Of a stretch of 26,673 nt of DNA, positions 7,534 to 15,370 are shown piece after piece (the stretch's first letter is position 1; each line of letters starts with the position of its first letter). The stretch is from contig UQPD01000015.1 in the NCBI GenBank assembly GCA_900542795.1, positions 1 to 26,673 of the forward strand, written 5' to 3'. The notes below the pieces were generated by a model, which saw nothing but the letters and a program-made list of their open reading frames with translations, had not been told where the DNA came from and searched no databases. Origin of the DNA: an uncultured Prevotella sp. Lineage in GTDB: Bacteria; Bacteroidota; Bacteroidia; Bacteroidales; Bacteroidaceae. The position numbers were made by a program, and so were the translations under genes.

Positions 7534-7566
7534 TTACTTTGTCGTCCAGCAATAGGCTGGACGACA
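7534..7566. repeat. Palindromic hairpin element, copy 1
   Basis: TGTCGTCCAGC (7540-7550) and GCTGGACGACA (7556-7566) form an 11-bp perfect stem with a 5-nt loop. It is preceded by TTACTTTG and shares its sequence with copy 2 about 65 bp away. Confidence 0.8.
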
Positions 7567-7600
7567 GTTTATATCAATATACTTTGCTTTTTAATACATA

Positions 7601-7629
7601 TAACTTTGCCGTCCAGCCTTGGCTGGACG
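7601..7629. repeat. Palindromic hairpin element, copy 2
   Basis: CGTCCAGCC (7610-7618) and GGCTGGACG (7621-7629) form a 9-bp stem with a 2-nt TT loop. It directly follows TAACTTTG (7601-7608), a perfect -7 promoter consensus, so the hairpin would be the very 5' end of any transcript made from it. Confidence 0.8.
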
Positions 7630-7816
7630 AAGGAAGCAAATAAATAACTTGTCTAAGCTATTCTGACAAAGATGAGATGTATACCTTTATATAATACCCC
7701 AATTGATGTATGCTCTGTATATAGTTAAAAATGTCGTTTTTCGTTCAACTATGCCGTTTCTTAATTGCATTGTGATTTTTAACGATAAAAAATTAGGTGA
7801 TTTTTACAAACTTATG

Positions 7817-7824
7817 TACCTTTG
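7817..7824 (+). promoter_or_regulatory. Candidate -7 box for the sialidase gene
   Basis: TACCTTTG matches the Bacteroidota -7 consensus TAnnTTTG and would give a leader of about 45 nt before the ATG at 7875. The -33 region is only a partial match. Confidence 0.55.
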
Positions 7825-7874
7825 CCTAAGTAATATCAAAGTATTTCTATCTTTCTTTAATCCTACATCTACAC

Positions 7875-10832
7875 ATGCGAATTTTTACACGAATTTCTAC
7901 TCTGCTGAGCTTGGCCGCTATAGCCATCTCAACATGGGCTGACGTTCCGTTTAAGCCTACCACTATTACAAACGGACAGTTCGCTGCCAATACCGAATGG
8001 TATACACTCGGAATTGGTGCAGCTAAATTGCGCATTGCCGATAATGGCACTGAAAAATTCATCGCACTCGGCGGTTTTGTTTCTGCTGACGATGAAAATA
8101 TGTGGTGCTTTGTGGGCAGTGAAAACGCTGGATTTAGCATCTACAACAAAAAGACGGGTGTTGCTAAAGTGCTTGCAGCTCCCACTGATATGGGTGGCAA
8201 CAATGGCGGTAATGCCTTTGCCTATTTGCAAACAGCTGTCAATTTGCCTGCCTCACAGTGCCAACTCTGGGACTTTAAGTCTGCTACCCAAAAGAGCGAT
8301 GGCGGTGCCTTAGGCATTAAAGGTGGATATTTTGTAAACCAACACGGACATGCCTCAAACATTCTTAATAACCGTGATGGCAAACTCGCCTTTTGGTCGG
8401 CAGGATACGACGATGGCTCTGTTATTAGCATTGAAAAGGTAAATACACAATTCGTTGTGAGCACCGCTACAGGCAAAATGGATGCGGGCTTTACCACAAA
8501 ATGGACAGCGAATGACACCAACCCTGGATTGACCCTTACAAATGCCTATAAAAACATGAAGGCTGAGGGCGACAAACTTACGGTTTATTCAGGTCAGATG
8601 AATTCGCCCTACACCTTAACCGTTCCAGTTGGTTATGTAATTACAAGCTACAGCTTTACTGCTGAAAAATTGAAAGCCAATGCAAGCAACATTCAGGTGG
8701 TTGCAGAAGGTAAAGAATACGACCTCACCTCGGCTGCGCAGCAAGTGAGCGTAACAGGCTTGAATTTGAACACGGCTAAGTTTGAGGTGAAGGGTGCAAA
8801 CGAGGCTGTTGTGCTGAAAGACTTTGTTGTAAAGGTTGAGCGTAGCTTTATCAAACCCGAACCACAAACGAACTTGTTGGTTTGCACAAAATTGCCTTGC
8901 TACCGCATTCCTGCCATTACCACAGCACGTAATGGCGACATTATTGCCATTGCCGACTATCGCCACAATGGCGCAGACATTGGTTTTGGTGGTCAGCTCG
9001 ACTTGCACGCTAAAATTTCAAAGGACAATGGTGCAACTTGGAGCAAAGACCCCCTCGTTGTTGTGGACGGCAGCAAATATAAAAATGGTAGTGCAAATGC
9101 TACACACTACATGAACACTGGCTTTGGCGACCCTTGCCTTGTAGCCGACCGCGAAAGCGACCGTGTGTTGCTCATGAGTTGCTCGGGTGCTGTTTCATTC
9201 CCCAGCGGTACACGCCACAATCACTTGGGTATTGTTCGCTTCTATAGCAACGATAATGGTCAAACATGGTCTGAACCCGAGGAAATTTCTGAAAGCATCT
9301 ATGCACAGTTTGACACTTGCACCATTGGCACTGCCAATTCAATGTTTATTGGTTCGGGTCGCATCTTCCAAAGCTCAACTGTAAAGGTTAAGGATTACTA
9401 CCGCCTCTATTGCTCTGTGCTTTTACGTGATGTGAATGGTACAAACAAGAACTATGTGATTTATTCGGACGACTTTGGTGGAAACTGGAAGGTTTTGGGC
9501 GGTGTAAATGTGGCTCCTATTCCCAGCGGAGCCGATGAGCCTAAAGCTGAGGAATTGCCCGATGGTTCTATCCTCTGCAGCTCACGTATCTATGGCGGAC
9601 GCGCTTACAACATATTCCACTTTACCAACAGCCAAAAGGCTGAAGGTTATTGGGACAAGCGTGCCGACTCTAACGCAAGCAACAAGGGTGTTGTGGCTGA
9701 GACCAATAGCTGCAACGGCGAAACATTGATTCTCCCTGCAACACGTAAAGCCGATGGCAAAAATGTGTATCTCTTCCTTCAGTCTGTTCCCTTTGGTGGT
9801 GGACGTACCAACGTAGGTATCTACTACAAGGAATTGGCTTCGCTCAACGACTTTATCACTCCCGACAGTCTTGCTGCAAATTGGGATGGACGTCATCAGA
9901 GCAGCTACATGGGTTCGGCTTACTCAACAATGACCTTGCAGCACGACAACAAAGTAGGTTTCCTCTATGAAGAGAGTACCTTTGGTTATGACTATACCAT
10001 TGTTTACAAAAACTACTCACTCGAGCAGATTACTGACAGTGCTTATACCTTCTATGCTGCCGACGAAGCTGCACTCAAGGCTTTGCGCAACGAAATTGTG
10101 AAGAATGGTATCAACCAAAAGGTTGACGGCTTAAAAAAAAATTCAGGTTTCGTGGGATGCATCAGCACGCAAGGCGCCGAAAGCATTGAAGCTGCCTGTA
10201 AAACCTACACCGAAGCACCCTCGAAAGAGAACTACGAAGCACTGAATGCTGCCATTGTTAATGCGCCCTGCTTACAAATTGAACGTGGCATTAAATATCG
10301 CATCCGCAACAGCGAACGCAAAAATGCTACGCTTTATCTTGTAGCCAATGCACAAGGCACTACTGCTGGCGCACTTAGCGAAGCGGATGAGAGCCAACTC
10401 TTCTCTTTCATTCCTGCAGAAAAGGGTACTTGGAAAATTGCGAGCGAAGGCGAAGGTGTTTACCTTGGTGCAACAGCTGCCCGAGAAACCAAAACACCTG
10501 TGGTAACCACACTGAATGAGGCTGCAGCCTATAAGGTGAACACTTCAACCAATGGTCTTAGCGCATTGGTATGTGTCACTCCTACAGATGCTTCGCTCAA
10601 TGCTCTGCACCTTGCTGGCGACTGCCAACGCATTGTGCCTTGGTATGCGACTGCCAATGCAAGTCTTTGGTACATCGAACCTACTGACATTGTTACCGAC
10701 ATCCAGGCTGCTGAAGCTATTATGCCGAAAGCTACCACTGCTATTTACGACCTTCAAGGACGTCGCCTCAACAAAGCACCGCGTCAAGGCATTTACATTA
10801 CATCCGACCGCAAAAAGCGCATTGCAAAATAA
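7875..10832 (+). CDS. nanH: Secreted sialidase (GH33-type) with extra domains
   Basis: A 985-residue exported exo-sialidase, expected to release terminal sialic acid from host glycoconjugates. It opens with a signal peptide (residues 1-22, ending STWA). Residues about 23-330 are a beta-rich N-terminal region of uncertain type. The beta-propeller catalytic domain begins with YRIP (R344 of the arginine triad), continues with ADYRHNGADIG (D368 is a candidate acid/base), and has Asp boxes SKDNGATW (382-389), SNDNGQTW and SDDFGGNW. DEPKAEELPDG (555-564) supplies the conserved Glu, and GSAYSTMT the candidate nucleophile Y683. A C-terminal trefoil-like region (about 800-950) and a sorting tail (YDLQGRRL ... 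GIYITSDRK) end it. An A9 tract at 10133-10141 lies after the catalytic part. Confidence 0.93.
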   Translation: MRIFTRISTLLSLAAIAISTWADVPFKPTTITNGQFAANTEWYTLGIGAAKLRIADNGTEKFIALGGFVSADDENMWCFVGSENAGFSIYNKKTGVAKVLAAPTDMGGNNGGNAFAYLQTAVNLPASQCQLWDFKSATQKSDGGALGIKGGYFVNQHGHASNILNNRDGKLAFWSAGYDDGSVISIEKVNTQFVVSTATGKMDAGFTTKWTANDTNPGLTLTNAYKNMKAEGDKLTVYSGQMNSPYTLTVPVGYVITSYSFTAEKLKANASNIQVVAEGKEYDLTSAAQQVSVTGLNLNTAKFEVKGANEAVVLKDFVVKVERSFIKPEPQTNLLVCTKLPCYRIPAITTARNGDIIAIADYRHNGADIGFGGQLDLHAKISKDNGATWSKDPLVVVDGSKYKNGSANATHYMNTGFGDPCLVADRESDRVLLMSCSGAVSFPSGTRHNHLGIVRFYSNDNGQTWSEPEEISESIYAQFDTCTIGTANSMFIGSGRIFQSSTVKVKDYYRLYCSVLLRDVNGTNKNYVIYSDDFGGNWKVLGGVNVAPIPSGADEPKAEELPDGSILCSSRIYGGRAYNIFHFTNSQKAEGYWDKRADSNASNKGVVAETNSCNGETLILPATRKADGKNVYLFLQSVPFGGGRTNVGIYYKELASLNDFITPDSLAANWDGRHQSSYMGSAYSTMTLQHDNKVGFLYEESTFGYDYTIVYKNYSLEQITDSAYTFYAADEAALKALRNEIVKNGINQKVDGLKKNSGFVGCISTQGAESIEAACKTYTEAPSKENYEALNAAIVNAPCLQIERGIKYRIRNSERKNATLYLVANAQGTTAGALSEADESQLFSFIPAEKGTWKIASEGEGVYLGATAARETKTPVVTTLNEAAAYKVNTSTNGLSALVCVTPTDASLNALHLAGDCQRIVPWYATANASLWYIEPTDIVTDIQAAEAIMPKATTAIYDLQGRRLNKAPRQGIYITSDRKKRIAK

Positions 10833-10918
10833 TTTTTTTGAAAAAAAAGTTTGGTATCAATGAAAGCACATAGCACAATGCTTTGTAGCAGACATATATT
10901 TACAGTTTTATAAACATC

Positions 10919-10969
10919 AAAAAAACTCTCAGACATCTCGTTTCACCGCGAGATGCGTGGGAGTTTTTT
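10919..10969 (+). terminator. Terminator between sialidase and upp
   Basis: An outer stem (AAAAAACTC paired with GAGTTTTTT) and an inner stem CATCTCG/CGAGATG form a hairpin ending in T6. It lies only about 25 nt before the upp start codon, so it may end the sialidase transcript or attenuate upp. Confidence 0.8.
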
Positions 10970-10994
10970 CTTTTTCAATACAGTCAATCTATCT

Positions 10995-11637
10995 ATGAAA
11001 GTAATCAATCTTGGTGAACGCAGTTCAGTAATTAACTCTTACATGGCTCAGTTGCGCGATGTTGAAATTCAGCGCAACCGCACCCTCTTCCGTCGCAACA
11101 TGCAGCGCATAGCTCGTGCCATTGCTTACGAGGTGAGCCGCACGCTCGACTATTCAGACAAAACCATAACCACCCCACTTGGCACAAAAGAGGTTCCAAC
11201 CTACGACGATCGCATTGTAGTTGGCACCGTGCTCCGTGCAGGTGTAGCCTTTCACGAGGGTTTTCTCGATACGTTCGACCAAGCAGACTCTGCCTTTGTA
11301 GCAGCACATCGCGACGAAGGTTTACGCGAAGACATTAAAATTCACGTAGACTATATAGCCGCACCTCAACTCGACGACTGCACCTTCTTAATGGTAGTTG
11401 GCAACAGGAGGTTCGCTCGAATTGTCGTACAAGGCATTCCTTACACATGGCAAACCTAAAAAACTTCACATCTGCTGTGCCATTGCAGCGCAAGAGGGCA
11501 TAGACCACTTATGCAGTGTATTCCCCGATGATGTAACTTTGTGGGTAGCTGCCATCGACCCCATTCTTAACGACAACGCTTATATCGTACCAGGCTTGGG
11601 CGATGCAGGCGACCTCTCGTTTGGACCAAAACTTTAA
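10995..11637 (+). pseudogene. upp: Uracil phosphoribosyltransferase, frameshifted
   Basis: Upp converts uracil and PRPP to UMP in pyrimidine salvage. The start at 10995 gives MKVINLGERSSVINSYM, a normal N terminus. Frame one runs through FHEGFLDTFDQADSAFVAAHR and DYIAAPQLDDCTFLMVV. It then reads out of family into a short tail ending at 11459. The true C-terminal half resumes in another frame at 11398 (LATGGSLELSYKAFL ... YIVPGLGDAGDLSFGPKL). At the junction the family has DPMLATGG, the PRPP-binding loop; here VV is followed at once by LATGG. About 8 or 11 nt (coding DPM) are missing. A deletion between GTTG/TTG short repeats would explain 11 nt. This is either a real knockout or an assembly error. 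Both halves are otherwise well conserved, implying a recent event. Confidence 0.88.
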
Positions 11638-11642
11638 TAGAA

Positions 11643-11695
11643 TGAAGTCGTCTAAAAACTTTTCTGACGAATTCATAAAAGTTTAGACGACTTCA
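11643..11695. terminator. Inverted repeat after upp
   Basis: Arms TGAAGTCGTCTAAA (from 11643) and TTTAGACGACTTCA (11682-11695) pair over 14 bp and continue with a 2-nt bulge to ACTTTT/AAAAGT. It immediately precedes a second, canonical terminator, giving tandem hairpins. Confidence 0.65.
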
Positions 11696-11745
11696 ATGAG
11701 TTTAGGGAACTTTTGTCATAAAAAAGCCCCCTAAACTCATTTTTG
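11695..11745 (+). terminator. Intrinsic terminator after upp
   Basis: Arms AATGAGTTTAGGG (11695-11707) and CCCTAAACTCATT (11729-11741) form a 13-bp perfect stem followed by further T residues. It ends the upp transcript about 25 nt before the next start codon. Confidence 0.85.
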
Positions 11746-11769
11746 TTTTTACATATTACTAACGTAGCC

Positions 11770-14700
11770 ATGAACATCTACAAAACAACCCTATTATTAG
11801 GCTCCTTGCTGTTTACTGTTTGCACACATAACACTTGTGCACAAGTGCAAGTAACCCAAAACAACCAACAAATAACCATTGGCAACGCCTACCTTTCGCG
11901 CACATTCAACATTGCTAACAATTGCCTAACTCCTGGCAAACTTATTAACAAACGCGCTAATAACCTTGTTTTTACCCCAACAGCAGGTAGTGAGGAGTTT
12001 GCACTGAATCCACAAAAGCGCGACTACACCCCACTCAATCGTCAAAAATGGACTGCCGAAGCCGACTCTTGGTGCGTAGAGTCTGACATGGTGGGCAATC
12101 CTTCTTTAGCCATTGATGGGGATAATGGCACCCTATGGCACACTTGGTATGCTACACCCCATGGTGGTGGCAAGAAAGGCAACAACCATTTGCCACACAG
12201 CCTCATCCTCTCGTTGGGCAAAAAGTGTAGCTTCCGTGGCTTTGGCTACTTGCCACGTTCAGGAGCCTATGGTGCTATGTCAAATGGCAACATCAAGGGC
12301 TATGAATTCTATATCTCAAACGACAAACAAAAATGGACGCTCGTTAAAAAAGGCGAGCTAACCTACACCAACACAGGCACCATTTGGGTGTCGCTTGGCA
12401 AAGTTTGTAAAGCAAAGTACGTAAAGCTTACCGAAACTTCATCAACCAATGGTGCACCCTTTGGAGCTTGTGCCGAATTCTACCTTACAGCCGAAACCGT
12501 CACAGCCAATAATGCACCAGCTACAGGTCTCAAGGCTTCGGCAATGAAGCTTAATAACGTGCGCACCGAAAATATAGCTAATGGCAAACGCATTGTCTTT
12601 GACCTTGCTCCAACTCCCTATACCAATCCTGCCGATGGGGTAACTTCTACTTGGGACATTGACATGGTGGTAGAGATGAACAATAACGACCACTTTATGC
12701 GCAAATACTTGCTTATTAAAGCAGCCGATGCCGCTACAAGCCAAATTCCCATTGACTATATTGAAATGGAGAACTTAGGCACACAGCAAGTGGCAGCTAC
12801 CAACAAGTGGACACGTCAACAAGCAGCAGGAGGCGAAGGAGGCATGTCGGCATACACTATCACCTTAGGACAACCCGTGTATGTAGATGGCTTATTCTTT
12901 GGCTCTGAATTTCCACAAGCTGAAAATGAAATAGATGCCAATGGCGCATACCACACACGCTACTACAGTGGCAAATCGTTGCAAACACTCCACCTCAACG
13001 AACATCGCCTTAACGCTGAAGGACAATTTCGCACATGGAGCAACGTTATTGGTGCTACACGCTCAGCAACCGACCCCAATGTTATTCGCACCGACTTTTT
13101 TCAATACATCAACTCTATAGCTCGCCCCATTCAAGCTCGCTTGCAGTATAACTCATGGTATGATTGGATGATGAACATTACCGAAGAGCGCATTAACTCA
13201 TCGTTCGTAAAGATGGAGCACGGCTTTACGCGATATGGCTTACGCCCCATGGACTCGTATGTGGTAGACGATGGTTGGAACAACTATAGTCAAATAGGCA
13301 CTCCTGAGTCGGGCGACACTCCGAACCAAACAGGCTTTTGGGAGTTTAATTCCAAATTCCCTACAGGGCTTAAAGGTGCCAGCGACATAGCCCATCGCTT
13401 AGGTTCAGGCTTTGGTATGTGGTTAGGTCCACGCGGAGGCTACAACTTTAATCAAGAATGGGGAAAACTGCTTGAAAAGAACGGAAATGGCACCTATAGC
13501 ACCACGACCTACGATGCCGTGACTGGTGACTCTGTGTATGTGGCAAAACTCAAGGATTTCTTCCTCACCCAACAACGCAATTATGGTGTAAACTATTGGA
13601 AACTCGATGGCTTTGCCACACAGCAACCGCAAGCTTCAACCCACGGACGCTACATAACAGGAGGCAAACAAGGCAATTACTACTTTACCGAACATTGGGA
13701 ACGTTGGTATCACACGCTTGCTGCTCTCTATGCCGATGCCGATAGCCGCAAACAAAACCTTTGGATAAATCTTACTTGCTACGTTAATCCCTCACCTTGG
13801 ATATTGCAATGGTGCAACTCCGTGTGGATGCAAAACTCACGCGACATGTGGCACGAGGTGGTTCAAGGTCGTGACCGCGAAATGGACCAACAACTCTCTT
13901 ATCGCGATGATCGCTACTACACCTTCATCAACCGTCAGCAGTTGCAATTTCCGTTAGCTCACCTCTTTAACCACGACCCTGTTTATGGCAAAACTGGTGG
14001 TGTTGCACCTCATGCAATGACTGATGCCGAATTTCGTGCCTACCTCTACATGATGGCAACACGTGGCACCGCATTTTGGGAGATGCTCTACAGCCACAAC
14101 CTTATGGATGAGGGCAACAAATGGATGATCAATGCCGAGGCACTTCGTTTTGTAGAGCAAAACTACGAAACCCTGCGTAATTCCCTCTACTTCGGTCCCT
14201 CTCCCCTTACAGGCAAAGTCTATGGCTACTCATGCTGGCAAAAAAACAAAACCAATCATCAGGCTGAAGGCATTGTGTCTTTCCGCAACCCATCGGCACA
14301 CCCCCAAACCTACACCTTCACGCTCAACAACACTGTGGGTGTACCTGAGGATGCTGCCCATCTCACGGCATCGCTCATCATGGAATATACAGGCAATGCT
14401 ACCGACAGCACAACCAACCCCACACCATTTGCTTGCATCCAATCCCAGAAGCAATATGCTTATGCCGATACGCTCACACTCACCTTGCAACCAGGCGAAA
14501 TTCGTTTAATTCATTTTGCAGTTCCCAACGCCCAAGCTGCCCAAGTCTATAAAGTACAAAGCACGGCACAAGGTGAAGTATTGCTGCAAATGGATAAACC
14601 CGTTGTGGCAGAAGCTGCCAACTTTGAACTTTATGCTGGCAACAAGCGAGTAGGCAAAGCCTTGCATGTAACCACAGCGGCTGACTATCGTACACTCACC

Positions 14701-15240
14701 TTGCAATTCCCCACCCAGCTCAATCACATCAAGTCCTACACGGTGCGCATCAAGGGACTAAAAGATTGGCAAGGAAACCTCACCGAAGCCACTTCTCCCA
14801 TCTTCTACTTTGCCCCCGACAGCACTTTGGTTCGCATTGAGAAGCCTGTAACCCTTCACGAGCAAGTGCACCTCGGCACACACAAGAGTTTTGTGGGCAA
14901 AGGTGGTTTCAACGTTAGCTTTACGCTTACCACCACCGAGGCAGATGCCAACATCATGCGCCAAGCTGAAGCCTATGGCATTTACTTGGTGCGAGGTAAA
15001 CTACGTTTCAAGGTGGGCGCCCTCACTGCTAACTCTCTTATGGCCGTTAACGATGGCAAACCGCACACCATTCAGTGTCTGCGCGAAAACAATGGCATGA
15101 TTAAGGTGATTGTTGATGGACAGTTGCAACAAACTGTCTACAACCAAGTGCATGTATGCGAACCCATTGCTGCTGCTCCCCTCATTTTAGGCGAAGCCAA
15201 CAAGGTCTTCACGTTAGATACTTTTGCCATTGGATATTAA
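11770..15240 (+). CDS. Secreted GH36-like (clan GH-D) glycosidase with F5/8 and lectin-like domains
   Basis: A 1156-residue exported glycosidase. The ATG at 11770 is chosen over an upstream in-frame TTG because it opens a signal peptide (MNIYKTTLLLGSLLFTV ... CAQ). Residues about 98-240 are an F5/8 type C (CBM32-like) domain. The catalytic (beta/alpha)8 barrel at about 450-800 shows VVDDGWNNY (D500, D501), FGMWLGPRGGYN, the nucleophile-type motif YWKLDGF (D613) and LSYRDDRYY (D713/D714, likely acid/base), as in clan GH-D alpha-galactosidases and alpha-N-acetylgalactosaminidases. A small beta domain follows, then a laminin-G/concanavalin-like domain at about 1030-1156. Substrate is not provable by eye; alpha-Gal or alpha-GalNAc on host glycans fits the sialidase nearby. 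No sorting tail like the sialidase's is present. Confidence 0.8.
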   Translation: MNIYKTTLLLGSLLFTVCTHNTCAQVQVTQNNQQITIGNAYLSRTFNIANNCLTPGKLINKRANNLVFTPTAGSEEFALNPQKRDYTPLNRQKWTAEADSWCVESDMVGNPSLAIDGDNGTLWHTWYATPHGGGKKGNNHLPHSLILSLGKKCSFRGFGYLPRSGAYGAMSNGNIKGYEFYISNDKQKWTLVKKGELTYTNTGTIWVSLGKVCKAKYVKLTETSSTNGAPFGACAEFYLTAETVTANNAPATGLKASAMKLNNVRTENIANGKRIVFDLAPTPYTNPADGVTSTWDIDMVVEMNNNDHFMRKYLLIKAADAATSQIPIDYIEMENLGTQQVAATNKWTRQQAAGGEGGMSAYTITLGQPVYVDGLFFGSEFPQAENEIDANGAYHTRYYSGKSLQTLHLNEHRLNAEGQFRTWSNVIGATRSATDPNVIRTDFFQYINSIARPIQARLQYNSWYDWMMNITEERINSSFVKMEHGFTRYGLRPMDSYVVDDGWNNYSQIGTPESGDTPNQTGFWEFNSKFPTGLKGASDIAHRLGSGFGMWLGPRGGYNFNQEWGKLLEKNGNGTYSTTTYDAVTGDSVYVAKLKDFFLTQQRNYGVNYWKLDGFATQQPQASTHGRYITGGKQGNYYFTEHWERWYHTLAALYADADSRKQNLWINLTCYVNPSPWILQWCNSVWMQNSRDMWHEVVQGRDREMDQQLSYRDDRYYTFINRQQLQFPLAHLFNHDPVYGKTGGVAPHAMTDAEFRAYLYMMATRGTAFWEMLYSHNLMDEGNKWMINAEALRFVEQNYETLRNSLYFGPSPLTGKVYGYSCWQKNKTNHQAEGIVSFRNPSAHPQTYTFTLNNTVGVPEDAAHLTASLIMEYTGNATDSTTNPTPFACIQSQKQYAYADTLTLTLQPGEIRLIHFAVPNAQAAQVYKVQSTAQGEVLLQMDKPVVAEAANFELYAGNKRVGKALHVTTAADYRTLTLQFPTQLNHIKSYTVRIKGLKDWQGNLTEATSPIFYFAPDSTLVRIEKPVTLHEQVHLGTHKSFVGKGGFNVSFTLTTTEADANIMRQAEAYGIYLVRGKLRFKVGALTANSLMAVNDGKPHTIQCLRENNGMIKVIVDGQLQQTVYNQVHVCEPIAAAPLILGEANKVFTLDTFAIGY

Positions 15241-15299
15241 GTAGGTAAGTAGGTGTGTGCTTTTTTATACACAACTCATTTTACCCTTTACATCTATTC

Positions 15300-15342
15300 A
15301 AAAAGGCTCTAATAATCCAACCAGATTATTAGAGCCTTTTTT
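15300..15342. terminator. Bidirectional terminator between convergent genes
   Basis: Arms 15300-15316 and 15325-15341 (core GGCTCTAATAAT/ATTATTAGAGCC) form a 17-bp perfect stem with an 8-nt loop, A-run before and T-run after. It serves the GH36-like gene (+) and the Omp28-like gene (-). Confidence 0.92.
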
Positions 15343-15370
15343 AGCAATACATTCTAAAAATATTTTTTCC

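Larger units (their letters stand above)
7312..7874. other. Gene-free repeat-rich intergenic region
   Basis: This 563-bp stretch between comF and the sialidase gene has no credible protein-coding gene. It contains a G6 run near 7359-7364, a 10-bp hairpin plus 22-bp tandem units (7391-7462), two matching palindromic hairpins (7540-7566 and 7610-7629), and a -7-like box near its right end. A 79-codon open frame at 7703-7942 overlaps the sialidase start and looks spurious. Confidence 0.7.

Noticed and set aside
7703..7942. 79-codon open frame before the sialidase
   Set aside because: It is low-complexity in AT-rich DNA, overlaps the sialidase start and promoter, and resembles no protein.
11743..11769. 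Upstream TTG start for the GH36-like protein
   Set aside because: It lies inside the preceding terminator's T-run and would bury the signal peptide; the ATG at 11770 starts it properly.
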